A stretch of 64,000 bases of DNA from a virus. The notes below the pieces were generated by a model. The model was not told the DNA's origin. It did no database searches and was given only the letters and a program-made list of their open reading frames with translations. Shown here piece after piece: positions 39,477-46,910 of this stretch. The stretch is from the IMG/VR virus record IMGVR_UViG_3300046798_000096, positions 1-64,000 of that record; one strand, given 5' to 3'. The position numbers and the translations under genes are program-made. The first letter of the stretch is position 1, and the number at the start of each line of letters is the position of its first letter.

Positions 39477-39734
39477 TCAGTTCGGGTTGGGAACTGCCGC
39501 GTTGAAGTTCTTGATGTCGCGCTCGACCTGCAGCTTCTGCAGCCCGAGGATGATCTCATTGGCGCGCGTGGCCTGCTCGCGGTGCGCCGCCTGGGCTCGG
39601 ATGTCACGCGCCTGAGCTTCGAGCAGCTCTGCCTTCGCGTTGCATTCACGCACCGTTGCTTCATACAAGGTGCTGCCCTCGGTCTGATCCTTACGAGCAA
39701 CACGCTCGTCGTCCTTGTGATTGGTTTCGCTCAC
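39477..39734 (-). CDS. Coiled-coil small protein
   Basis: 85 residues (MSETNHKDDERVARKDQTEG), mostly one charged helix (RECNAKAELLEAQARDIRAQ). Overlaps the upstream Fis-like gene by 4 nt. Not recognised. Confidence 0.65.
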   Translation of the reverse strand: MSETNHKDDERVARKDQTEGSTLYEATVRECNAKAELLEAQARDIRAQAAHREQATRANEIILGLQKLQVERDIKNFNAAVPNPN

Positions 39735-39931
39735 GATGCTTTCTTTCTCAGTCCGTACTGGACCAGCTTGCGGTAGAGGGTTGTTCGGCCGATACCCAAA
39801 GCCTTGCAGGTTCGGGTGATGTTGGAGTTGTAGTGCTTGAACACGCCACAGACATGTTCGCGCTGCAGCTCTTCCAGAGTTTTGAACTTCCCGTCGGTGC
39901 GTGTGCAGATAATAGTGCTCAGCTCGGTCAT
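39731..39931 (-). CDS. Fis-type HTH regulator
   Basis: 66 residues ending in a classic HTH_8 motif: LEELQREHVCGVFKHYNSNI then CKALGIGRTTLYRKLVQYGL. This is the DNA-binding C-terminus of Fis/NtrC-type proteins standing alone. It may regulate phage or host promoters. Coupled to its neighbours by 4-nt overlaps. Confidence 0.75.
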   Translation of the reverse strand: MTELSTIICTRTDGKFKTLEELQREHVCGVFKHYNSNITRTCKALGIGRTTLYRKLVQYGLRKKAS

Positions 39932-40419
39932 CTAACTAGATCTCCCAATTCGATTGGTTGGTACCAGTCCCCCTTGACGACCTTGCCTTGTTCGTCTTTC
40001 ACGGGAACACCATCTTTGAGTTTGCTCATGTTCGACAGATAGAGGCGTCGCATCCCTTCGTCGAACACAGGTTCCAAGCCCAGGGAGAGCACGCTGCCGT
40101 CGCCTACGAACCTGCTGTCCAGCAGTGCATCGAAGGCGGCTTCGATGTCGTTGTCGCCCATGGCCTGAGCGAACTCGGTCAGCTCCTCGGTCATGAGTGC
40201 CAGCCGCTGAATGCAAACTGGCTTGTCATCGCTGTCCCGCAGGAAGTCCTTCAGGGCGCGCGTGACGATTCCCAATTGTCGCGCCGCGACGCGCATTTCG
40301 TAGCGCGCATCAGCGCTGGAGCCTGGGATGGACGGCTTACTCGGATTCGGGTACTCGAACACCTGGTGGAACTGCTTCACCAGGGACAGGCTGCGGTCTC
40401 CTTGAGGTACGTCTTCCAT
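39928..40419 (-). CDS. MazG / PRA-PH-like nucleotide pyrophosphohydrolase
   Basis: 163 residues. The helical core LMTEELTEFAQAMGDNDIEA followed by AFDALLDSRFVGDG shows the EExxEf...D...aDALLD pattern of all-alpha NTP pyrophosphatases, with acidic metal ligands. Such enzymes adjust nucleotide pools or alarmones. C-terminal LSNMSKLKDGVPVKDEQGKV matches the family's usual phage form. Confidence 0.7.
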   Translation of the reverse strand: MEDVPQGDRSLSLVKQFHQVFEYPNPSKPSIPGSSADARYEMRVAARQLGIVTRALKDFLRDSDDKPVCIQRLALMTEELTEFAQAMGDNDIEAAFDALLDSRFVGDGSVLSLGLEPVFDEGMRRLYLSNMSKLKDGVPVKDEQGKVVKGDWYQPIELGDLVR

Positions 40420-40606
40420 TAGGGTCTACTTCTCTCTTGCTGATCTTGTACTCGCAGTTGCTGCCATTATCAGCTGCTGCCTTGCGAAGTCTCTTAGCTA
40501 CATTCTTCACTTTGTGCAAGAAGAATGATTCGTATGGCCACTCCCACCACTTGGTACGACCATCACACCTCTGCAGGATGATGTACTTGTAGAGTGGTTT
40601 GCTCAT
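40337..40606 (-). CDS. Small basic unknown protein
   Basis: 89 residues (MSKPLYKYIILQRCDGRTKW). Aromatic start, then a basic helix. The last ~28 residues overlap the MazG-like gene in another frame and are Pro/Arg-rich. Not recognised. Confidence 0.55.
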   Translation of the reverse strand: MSKPLYKYIILQRCDGRTKWWEWPYESFFLHKVKNVAKRLRKAAADNGSNCEYKISKREVDPNGRRTSRRPQPVPGEAVPPGVRVPESE

Positions 40607-41025
40607 ACAATCAGCGCTGCAATCAGTTGCGACTCGCTGATGTTAACCCAGCTCCTGATCTGCAGTACATTGTTGGAGTCCATTTCAGCGATGTTGCCTC
40701 TGATGCCACCCTCGAACAGTAGCATGGTGCTGGAGCTCCACTCGCTGCCGTTCAGGCCGACCTTCATGCTGAGTAGAGCTTCGTACTCCCGCAGCAGTGC
40801 TCCGCCCTCGGAGCCTACGGTGCATTTTAGCGCGGAGCACATGGCGTACATGAGTGGCTTGTTTGTGGCCAGAATGTACTCAGCTGCCAGCAGGTAGTAA
40901 TCGATCGCATCCTTCACGACGGTGTTGGGATGCTGCTGGCAGTACAGCTGATGGTCCAGGCCACATACGAGCAGCCGTCGACTGTGCGCCTCATGGTAGC
41001 GGCGCGAGATGTTGGTGTTCTTCAC
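40603..41025 (-). CDS. 140-residue unknown protein, GTG start
   Basis: GTG at 41025 with GAGGAG upstream and a GTGA overlap with the preceding gene. MKNTNISRRYHEAHSRRLLV, then helices (IDYYLLAAEYILATNKPLMY). Not recognised. Confidence 0.65.
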   Translation of the reverse strand: MKNTNISRRYHEAHSRRLLVCGLDHQLYCQQHPNTVVKDAIDYYLLAAEYILATNKPLMYAMCSALKCTVGSEGGALLREYEALLSMKVGLNGSEWSSSTMLLFEGGIRGNIAEMDSNNVLQIRSWVNISESQLIAALIV

Positions 41026-41276
41026 GACTTCTCCTCGGCGGGCTTCTTCCTCAGCTCGTATCCCTGAGTGGCAGCCAGCTCGGCAAGCAGAGTCCATGGG
41101 AACAGCGAAGCGTCGCTGTAGCCATTGTAGCCGCTGCACCGCAGTGCACAGTTGACTCCTTCACCGTCGGCGCTCCACTCCGCCTCGCGACCCCCACCAG
41201 GGTTCTTCTCGTAGACGCACCACTCCCTCTCAGGGTATGTGACCTTCCATCCATCTGGTTTGAACTGCTGGTCCAT
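41022..41276 (-). CDS. 84-residue unknown protein
   Basis: ATG at 41276 (MDQQFKPDGWKVTYPEREWC). Contains two further Cys and aromatic strands. Directly behind a promoter with an overlapping palindrome; start codon is at the expected transcription start. Not recognised. Confidence 0.65.
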   Translation of the reverse strand: MDQQFKPDGWKVTYPEREWCVYEKNPGGGREAEWSADGEGVNCALRCSGYNGYSDASLFPWTLLAELAATQGYELRKKPAEEKS

Positions 41277-41278
41277 GC

Positions 41279-41312
41279 CCCTACTGATGCCGCATCAGTA
41301 GGGTAGTGTCAA
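41279..41312 (-). promoter_or_regulatory. Promoter with palindromic operator
   Basis: TTGACA at 41307-41312, 17-nt spacer, CATCAG at 41284-41289. A near-continuous palindrome CCCTACTGATGC-c-GCATCAGTAGGG (41279-41303) covers the -10 and most of the spacer, ideal for a repressor dimer. Confidence 0.6.
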
Positions 41313-41326
41313 CCCTCTAACTCGTG

Positions 41327-43612
41327 TTAGAAGGGTCGTGTCTCTGAACGATTAGCGACGATACGAGTCTTTCTCGTTCCAGAGTCCTGAATCACTGATA
41401 GCTCGTTCTCCGTGACACCCTTGATGTACACGCGAGCCGTCTTGCCAGTGCTACTGAGCACATAGTCGTCACATGACTCCCAGTCCAGCTGTTGCATGGC
41501 TCCGTCGACCACGCCTGCCTGGTTCGACCGGCGCTCGATCGGGATGTCGATCAGCGACCAGACGTCGTTGCTGCTGATGACACCCTCGTGCCCGTCCAGC
41601 TGTGACTGCAGCATGTCGAAGATGGGATCGGCTACTCGGTGCGCCTTCTGCACGAGTCCTGCTTGTTCGTACAGGTGTTTGGACAGCCGGATGCTCTCGC
41701 CCGAGGCTTCACGGAGTGAAGCCTCGGCCCACAGTTGATCTCTGTCTGCAGCGATGGCATCAGGCACCATGTCGCACGTCAGATCGATAGGCCAGTAGCG
41801 TCTGTTTCCAGTTGGGTCCTGTAGAAACCTTCTTGAATTAGTAGTGCCGAAGAGCACGAACTGACGTGGCACTTCCGTAGCAAACCTTCCGTAAGCAAGC
41901 CGCGCGCGGTCAGAGCACCGTGACAAAAATGCCTTCATGTGCTCCGCGTCACTCTTGCGCATGCCCTTTAATTCAGCAGCCTCCACGATCCACTTGCCGG
42001 AAAGTCTTTCTAGGATGACCTTGGAGTCAGCAGCCAATGGCAAATCATCACAGAACCAATTCTCGTCTGGGCAGAGTCGCTTCAGGCTCTTGCTCTTCCC
42101 TTTACCTTGGTGCGGAGAGATCAACACCAACATCTCGTCAAACTCGCAACCCGGTTTGCGCACTCGCCTCACTGCTGCGAGAAGCAGCAGCCGTGAAACG
42201 GCGCGCGTATACTCGGTATCGGCGGCACCGGCATGTTTGATCAGCCACTCGTCGAGACGAGGCACGCCATCCCACTTCAGACCATCAAGATAATCGAGTA
42301 CAGGATGAAAGCTATTCAACACAGCCATGTCAGTGATCACGTGCGTGAAGAACTCCATCTTCGGCATGAAGTGATACCGATCGTCCATCTGCAGCCACAG
42401 CCGGCGCAAGGAGTCGTCCGTCAGCATTGGTCCGAAGCCCTCCAGCCCCGTCATGTGGATGCGATCAGAAAATCTATCCTTCTGGAGAGTGACCCCCATG
42501 AGCTGCATGGCGAGTCTAATATTATCCTGCGTCGGATACGGAACCCCAGCATCGTTGCGTACAAAGTCCCCATCGGCAGCCCGCTGGTGGTGCGGCGCCG
42601 TAGCATCGCGCAGGGCATCGCCGACAGTGCGCGCAGCGTGCTCACCTTTAATGGCGTCAGCGTGGGCCTTCTCGACCTGCCGCCGAGCGTAGTGCTCCGG
42701 GCCTGGATGTCCCTTGTCGAGCACGCTGGCGCTGATGAGCCACTCCTTGTCCAGCAGCAGGCTGAGGATGATGTGGTCAGGAACAGCGAACCGGATCAGC
42801 TGGCAGATGCAGTCGTACAGCCAAGCGCTACGGGAGTCGTCCCCCTTCTTGGGCTCGCCAGGGACACGACCCTTGGCGATGACCGTGCGCACGCGCATGG
42901 GCACCTTCCACTGGTCGAGCATGGAGAGGTCCGTGATGGTCTGTAGGGGCTGCTCATCCCCGCCAAGCAGCCCCTGCTTGGCAGGCTTGCTCTTCTTGAA
43001 GGCCGTGATCGGGTACACCCGGCTCTCGTCAAAGAGCACCAGCTCAGCGAGGGTAGGGACCCGGCCCTTGGCGCGCTTCAGCTCACCCGGCATGTTCATG
43101 GTGCCGGGCAGCCGCATGAGCCGGTCGATGTTGTGGCAGTTGTCGCCGCCTAGGCGCTTCTCCAGCTCGACGTTGAAGAGCTTGGCCTCTTCTGCTGCCT
43201 CGACACTCCCATCGAGCACGATGGGCGTGTCGAGGCGCCAGAGCCCTTGGAAGCCCCCACCCGAGAAGATGATGACCGTGGGTGCCGGCGTGAAGTGCTG
43301 CAGCAAGCCCAGGGCGCGACTTCTGAACGTGACGTCGGCCGTCTCGGTCGGGAGAGGATCGAGGTCAATATGTAGGTAATGGACGGCAGCAACGTCAGTT
43401 CGCTTCAGCTTCTTCCGTGCGTTGGCATCACGCGCGGGGTTGACGTGGAAATAGACGTTGCGCTGGCCGTTCCAGGCTTCTATCCACTGCTCCGCAGCTT
43501 CAGGGTCGCTGAAGCTGCGGGTGTCGAGCTTGTCTCTGTCTGGGGTTGCTGCGCTGAGGCACCATGGGCCACCCGGGTAGAGCAGCTGTAGAAACTCGAC
43601 GGAAGCGTGCAT
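41327..43612 (-). CDS. Primase-helicase (AEP-like N-terminus, VapE-type helicase)
   Basis: 761 residues. The N-terminal ~200 residues read YFHVNPARDAN, AVHYLHIDLDPLP (DLD metal motif), FSGGGFQGLWRL and GGDNCHNIDRLMRLPGTMN, as in archaeo-eukaryotic-type primases. The C-terminal half matches virulence-associated E helicases: YLDGLKWDGVPRLDEWL, a P-loop SPHQGKGKSKSLK, IVEAAELKGMRKSDAEHMKA, VLFGTTNSRRFLQDPTGNRR. It would unwind and prime at the replication fork with the family A polymerase. Confidence 0.88.
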   Translation of the reverse strand: MHASVEFLQLLYPGGPWCLSAATPDRDKLDTRSFSDPEAAEQWIEAWNGQRNVYFHVNPARDANARKKLKRTDVAAVHYLHIDLDPLPTETADVTFRSRALGLLQHFTPAPTVIIFSGGGFQGLWRLDTPIVLDGSVEAAEEAKLFNVELEKRLGGDNCHNIDRLMRLPGTMNMPGELKRAKGRVPTLAELVLFDESRVYPITAFKKSKPAKQGLLGGDEQPLQTITDLSMLDQWKVPMRVRTVIAKGRVPGEPKKGDDSRSAWLYDCICQLIRFAVPDHIILSLLLDKEWLISASVLDKGHPGPEHYARRQVEKAHADAIKGEHAARTVGDALRDATAPHHQRAADGDFVRNDAGVPYPTQDNIRLAMQLMGVTLQKDRFSDRIHMTGLEGFGPMLTDDSLRRLWLQMDDRYHFMPKMEFFTHVITDMAVLNSFHPVLDYLDGLKWDGVPRLDEWLIKHAGAADTEYTRAVSRLLLLAAVRRVRKPGCEFDEMLVLISPHQGKGKSKSLKRLCPDENWFCDDLPLAADSKVILERLSGKWIVEAAELKGMRKSDAEHMKAFLSRCSDRARLAYGRFATEVPRQFVLFGTTNSRRFLQDPTGNRRYWPIDLTCDMVPDAIAADRDQLWAEASLREASGESIRLSKHLYEQAGLVQKAHRVADPIFDMLQSQLDGHEGVISSNDVWSLIDIPIERRSNQAGVVDGAMQQLDWESCDDYVLSSTGKTARVYIKGVTENELSVIQDSGTRKTRIVANRSETRPF

Positions 43613-43675
43613 GTGGAAGTCAAAGCTCTCTGGTCTGTTACGGGTCTACGAGTGTTTCACCAAGCGCACGTTACG

Positions 43676-44206
43676 TCAAGGAAGCCCCAGATCCTCGTTC
43701 AGCTCTTTCATGGGGATGGAGAGCGCGGTGCACATGGCAGGTCCACGACCTTCAGCAGGCACGAAGGTCTTCAGCTCTGGCCAGATCTCGATGAGTCGAG
43801 CGACGGTGGTCACGCTGTTCATGACTGCCATGCACTTCTGCTTCAGCTCGTAGCGCTTGTCCGTAAGAGCTTTGTCCTTCTCCTTCCACTTCTGCCAGGC
43901 CTTCGCCATCTTTGGGCACAGATCGTTGTTCCTGTACCTGCAGTGGTTCTCTGGGACACGTCGCGTTGTCGACAGGTCTACGGAGTAGCTGACACCTTGG
44001 TAAGTGAACCCAATGGTTTCGGTGTAGCTAAACCACTCGACGGGAGACTGAGTAAGCAGAGCCATTTCCTCGACAGTGAACCAGCTATCGTACAGCTGCT
44101 CAGCGAAGGTTACTTTGTCCTGCTGCAGCTGCTTGAACTGGTCGTCGAAGCGCCGAGACAGCAGCTCTGCGCAGATGGACTCGCGCATGTCCTTGGTGAG
44201 CCTCAC
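43676..44206 (-). CDS. Nmad5-like protein (putative nucleotide-modification-associated)
   Basis: 176 residues starting MRLTKDMRESICAELLSRRF, which recalls the Nmad5 family, then a helical body and CRYRNNDLCPKMAKAWQKWK. The family is predicted to relate to modified DNA; direct biochemical evidence is not known to me. It sits beside a kinase-like gene and in the same block as thyA and dam. Confidence 0.5.
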   Translation of the reverse strand: MRLTKDMRESICAELLSRRFDDQFKQLQQDKVTFAEQLYDSWFTVEEMALLTQSPVEWFSYTETIGFTYQGVSYSVDLSTTRRVPENHCRYRNNDLCPKMAKAWQKWKEKDKALTDKRYELKQKCMAVMNSVTTVARLIEIWPELKTFVPAEGRGPAMCTALSIPMKELNEDLGLP

Positions 44207-44703
44207 GACATCACCACTTCCAGCTCACCCCAGATGGTGGGCCACTTGGCGAGCATGTCGTTGAGCTGCCCGCGCATCACGATCCAGTGCGCCTCGGGCA
44301 TCTTGTGCAAGCAGCGTTCGAATGCATCCGACGGAGGCCGCACCATGACGAGGCGCGTGGTGAACCCATACGCCTTGGCGATGCCGACGTAGGGCGCGAT
44401 GCTGTGCACGTTGACGTTGGTGTTGTCCACGACCACATCCGAATGCTTCATCTGCAGGTGTACCGGGGTGCCACCCTCCGGCTGACCCAGCATCGCAGTG
44501 ATGAAGTGCGAGCGGCAGTGCTCGACGAAGTTGCGAATGCACTCTCCGTGAGCCAGTGGAGCGTTCTTGGGGTCGAACTTGTACTCGCCGCTCTTCTCGT
44601 GGAAGTGATCTGCTGAGCAGACTCGTGCGTCAGAACAGTTCGCCTTCACCCACGTTGTCTTGCCCGCTCCGGGGAGTCCGATCATGATGATTGCTGTTGG
44701 CAT
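44203..44703 (-). CDS. P-loop kinase (polynucleotide-kinase-like)
   Basis: 166 residues. Walker A GLPGAGKTTW at 9-18, then VCSADHF and a later VVVDNTNVNVHSIAPYVGIA, which is the AAA_33/T4-PNK-type pattern, and RPPSDAFERC. It would phosphorylate a nucleotide or nucleic-acid end. Overlaps its upstream neighbour's 3' end by 74 nt. Confidence 0.8.
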   Translation of the reverse strand: MPTAIIMIGLPGAGKTTWVKANCSDARVCSADHFHEKSGEYKFDPKNAPLAHGECIRNFVEHCRSHFITAMLGQPEGGTPVHLQMKHSDVVVDNTNVNVHSIAPYVGIAKAYGFTTRLVMVRPPSDAFERCLHKMPEAHWIVMRGQLNDMLAKWPTIWGELEVVMS

Positions 44704-44869
44704 CTAACTTCTCCAGTAACTGTTGTGTGCTCGTCCAATACTCTTGCGCTTCACCGCAGCGTGGGCACTCACACGCTGCTGCGCATCCCTCCCACGACAC
44801 CTGACACTTCTCGCACTCCATGTGCTTGGAGTACATGTGATGCGCCGCGAGGTTACCGAGGTAGGTCAC
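44630..44869 (-). CDS. Zinc-ribbon protein
   Basis: 79 residues; CEKCQVSW...CECPRCGEA gives two CxxC pairs at about residues 19-22 and 35-38. The tail overlaps the kinase gene in another frame. Probably a small nucleic-acid-binding accessory. Confidence 0.6.
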   Translation of the reverse strand: MTYLGNLAAHHMYSKHMECEKCQVSWEGCAAACECPRCGEAQEYWTSTQQLLEKLDANSNHHDRTPRSGQDNVGEGELF

Positions 44870-45307
44870 TTAGACCGCCCTTGCGGCCAGTAGCGCTTGG
44901 ACTCCGAAGTCCGGCAGTAGGAATGTGGCATCGTGGACGCTATCGAGGCCCACACGATCCGTTTTACGAGCATGGGGGTTGGGGTCATGCAGGAGCACGC
45001 GCCCGAGGTAGAGGACGCAGTGCATTCCGCGCGATGTGGGCCCGCCGGCAATCCACGGGATGGACGGAGCACATCTGTCGATCCACGCAAAAAGTCCTTC
45101 AGGATCTGCTCCGAACTCCTGGGTAAGGGCGGCGTAGCCCCTGGGCTTGAGCCACTTGAGGAATTCATCATACCACTCCGCGTCCTCGTACAGGTAGCAG
45201 AAGTTTGGGACTTCTGTCACTGGCAAGCCCAGGAGGCTGGCCACACATGCAGCGAAGCAGTTGCCTCGGGGTGTGCCGAATGTTGTTTGGTCTACGAGCT
45301 GTATCAC
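44870..45307 (-). CDS. Papain-like (C39-type) cysteine peptidase-like protein
   Basis: 145 residues. GNCFAACVASLLGLPVTEVP with Cys17, then GMHCVLY with His96 and LLHDPNP with Asp108 follow the Cys-His-Asp order of C39-like folds; I know this family from many phages. Substrate unknown; several relatives are only called hypothetical. Confidence 0.7.
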   Translation of the reverse strand: MIQLVDQTTFGTPRGNCFAACVASLLGLPVTEVPNFCYLYEDAEWYDEFLKWLKPRGYAALTQEFGADPEGLFAWIDRCAPSIPWIAGGPTSRGMHCVLYLGRVLLHDPNPHARKTDRVGLDSVHDATFLLPDFGVQALLAARAV

Positions 45308-45498
45308 TTGAAGGCCTGCAACTGATCGATGACTGCCTTGCGAGCAGATGGAAAGTGAGGGGCACCACTACCTTGGAACCATCGGTAGAACGTGCTCTTA
45401 CCGATACCAAGGTAAGCGCAAAGCTCACGAATAGTCCGTGCCTGCCCTGGTGTGGTGCAGGCTTGGGTAAACTGTCTATGGAACTCATCTTTAGACAT
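45304..45498 (-). CDS. Small HTH protein
   Basis: 64 residues; RTIRELCAYLGIGKSTFYRW is a clear helix-turn-helix. Overlaps both neighbours. A regulator or DNA-binding adaptor. Confidence 0.65.
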   Translation of the reverse strand: MSKDEFHRQFTQACTTPGQARTIRELCAYLGIGKSTFYRWFQGSGAPHFPSARKAVIDQLQAFK

Positions 45499-46000
45499 CT
45501 GCGAACGACTCGAAACTTTCTCGGACTATTAGTCCTGCTTCCCAGGTGCCCTTCACCCAGGCTCTAGCGTCCTCTAGCTCCTGCCACGTCTTCGACAACC
45601 AGCGCGTGATCTCCGAGGGTGGCATCCCCTTCACCCATCTCACTAGTGCTGACTTGTACAATTCTTGGCGTGTCACCGTATGCTTGTGGCGAAGGACCCC
45701 AGAGTCTGGTGCCGCGAAGAGGATCCACTCTAAACGGTTCGCTTGTAGTAATACAAATGCGGGTCCGCAGGCTCTCCATCGTCTGTTTAACCAGCGGAAC
45801 TGATCCTCGGTCAAGGGATGCTCTAAATTCACCGGCGTCGATGAGCGCACGGGCCAGCGCTTCAAGCATTTCGTCTCCACTACACTCGTCGTGCAGAAGT
45901 AGTCGGGGACCCCCGGCCCCGTTAGCGGGCTCTCGATAGGCCACGGGTCTAGCTCCTGCGTCGCTTGTATCAACGTTCGGCGTGTTGCTTTCTCTGACAC
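45491..46000 (-). CDS. VRR-NUC / PD-(D/E)XK-type nuclease
   Basis: 169 residues from a GTG at 46000 (TAGTG overlap with the preceding gene). GPGVPDYFCTTSVVETKCLK provides Asp33, Glu42 and Lys44 of the PD-(D/E)XK core; later AFVLLQANRLEWILFAA fits the next strands. Likely a structure-specific nuclease for replication or recombination. Much of it is overlapped by the HNH frame. Confidence 0.72.
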   Translation of the reverse strand: MSEKATRRTLIQATQELDPWPIESPLTGPGVPDYFCTTSVVETKCLKRWPVRSSTPVNLEHPLTEDQFRWLNRRWRACGPAFVLLQANRLEWILFAAPDSGVLRHKHTVTRQELYKSALVRWVKGMPPSEITRWLSKTWQELEDARAWVKGTWEAGLIVRESFESFADV

Positions 46001-46322
46001 TACTTAGCTTCCTTCTCCGGCAGGCCTTCACTCGCAGCCAGATAGCGGCCCAGTGCTCGCCAGTCCTCGCTGCTACGACCAAACAGAATGCGCGAACGGG
46101 TTTCTCCTGCCTGGATGAGTTGCAGCTCAGGCAAGCGGTCACTAAGTTCCTTGAGTCGTGCAGTCTTGCCCGCTGCACGCCCGTGGTACCGCGGAAACGC
46201 AATTTCGGTCGTAAGTGATCGAGCGTGAGCGTCGAGTCCGGTGAGTTGCAGTATACGCACCGAAAGCCATCGCGGGCGTAGATCCTCTGTCGCTTCTCTT
46301 TGCGAATCCCTGAACGACTCAT
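45564..46322 (-). CDS. HNH endonuclease in a frame covered by both neighbours
   Basis: 252 residues from ATG at 46322. Residues 1-75 are an unmistakable HNH domain: RDGFRCVYCNSPDSTLTLDH (Cys22, Cys25, Asp35-His36), HDSRNLVTACLSCNSSR (Asn59, Cys64, Cys67, Asn68). The rest continues open but has no recognised domain. The gene lies wholly inside the 3' end of the preceding gene and the 5' part of the nuclease gene. A true dual-coding region or recent insertion that recast the neighbours' ends are the options. Confidence 0.6.
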   Translation of the reverse strand: MSRSGIRKEKRQRIYARDGFRCVYCNSPDSTLTLDHLRPKLRFRGTTGVQRARLHDSRNLVTACLSCNSSRQEKPVRAFCLVVAARTGEHWAAIWLRVKACRRRKLSSVRESNTPNVDTSDAGARPVAYREPANGAGGPRLLLHDECSGDEMLEALARALIDAGEFRASLDRGSVPLVKQTMESLRTRICITTSEPFRVDPLRGTRLWGPSPQAYGDTPRIVQVSTSEMGEGDATLGDHALVVEDVAGARGR

Positions 46323-46650
46323 CTGCCCACTGCTCCACTAGTTGTTGGATGAAGTTCGGTGTAGGTGTCTTACCTGGTAGTCGGCCCAGGTTGTACAGGT
46401 AGTCTTCGCGGGTGTAGTGCTCCAACTGCTTGGCAGTCATATGCCACTGGTGAGATCCAATGGGATTACCAGTAGCATAGTGTTTGAACTTATGACGCAG
46501 CTTCTGCATTGTAGCGTGCTGCGAAGCGTTCCAGTCCGCAAGCTCGTCGATGTAGATCTGCTTGTAGGTGTGACCATCGACGTCACGACCAGCTACTGCC
46601 CAGAACACACTCTTGCCAGGCTGACGCCCGAGGTCGATGCCGTACTTCAT
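46000..46650 (-). CDS. Unknown protein with possible RNase H-like start
   Basis: 216 residues from ATG at 46650 (ATGA overlap). MKYGIDLGRQPGKSVFWAVA with later YIDELADWN resembles the first strands of RuvC/RNase H-fold enzymes, which begin with an Asp on a beta-strand. The N-terminal ~110 residues look real; the rest overlaps the HNH domain, but its stop couples neatly to the next GTG. A resolvase is one guess. Confidence 0.5.
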   Translation of the reverse strand: MKYGIDLGRQPGKSVFWAVAGRDVDGHTYKQIYIDELADWNASQHATMQKLRHKFKHYATGNPIGSHQWHMTAKQLEHYTREDYLYNLGRLPGKTPTPNFIQQLVEQWADESFRDSQREATEDLRPRWLSVRILQLTGLDAHARSLTTEIAFPRYHGRAAGKTARLKELSDRLPELQLIQAGETRSRILFGRSSEDWRALGRYLAASEGLPEKEAK

Positions 46651-46910
46651 GGCCAGCACTTCACAGGTCCATAGGTCCACTGGTTTTCAGACACACGGGC
46701 CAGGTGCTTTCCTTCTCGCTCTGCGACCACAATTCCGAGGTCGCCTTCAGGGCACACCAGCATCAAGTCCATCACGTTACCGTAGACGTATGCCCATCGA
46801 ACTACGCGGCGGTCATAATGGGTGCGTGCTTCGGGCAGTACTTCTTCTTGCTGCTGATCGCATCCTCGATGCATGTGTGATGATAGCATAGGTCCATCTC
46901 TCTTCCCCAA
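46647..46910 (-). CDS. Small unknown protein after DNA polymerase, start uncertain
   Basis: The C-terminal ~50 residues (VVRWAYVYGNVMDLMLVCPE, GIVVAEREGKHLARVSENQW) look like a genuine small beta-domain. The start may be the ATG at 46772 or one inside the polymerase gene up to 46910. Its stop overlaps the next ATG. Confidence 0.5.
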   Translation of the reverse strand: MGKRDGPMLSSHMHRGCDQQQEEVLPEARTHYDRRVVRWAYVYGNVMDLMLVCPEGDLGIVVAEREGKHLARVSENQWTYGPVKCWP

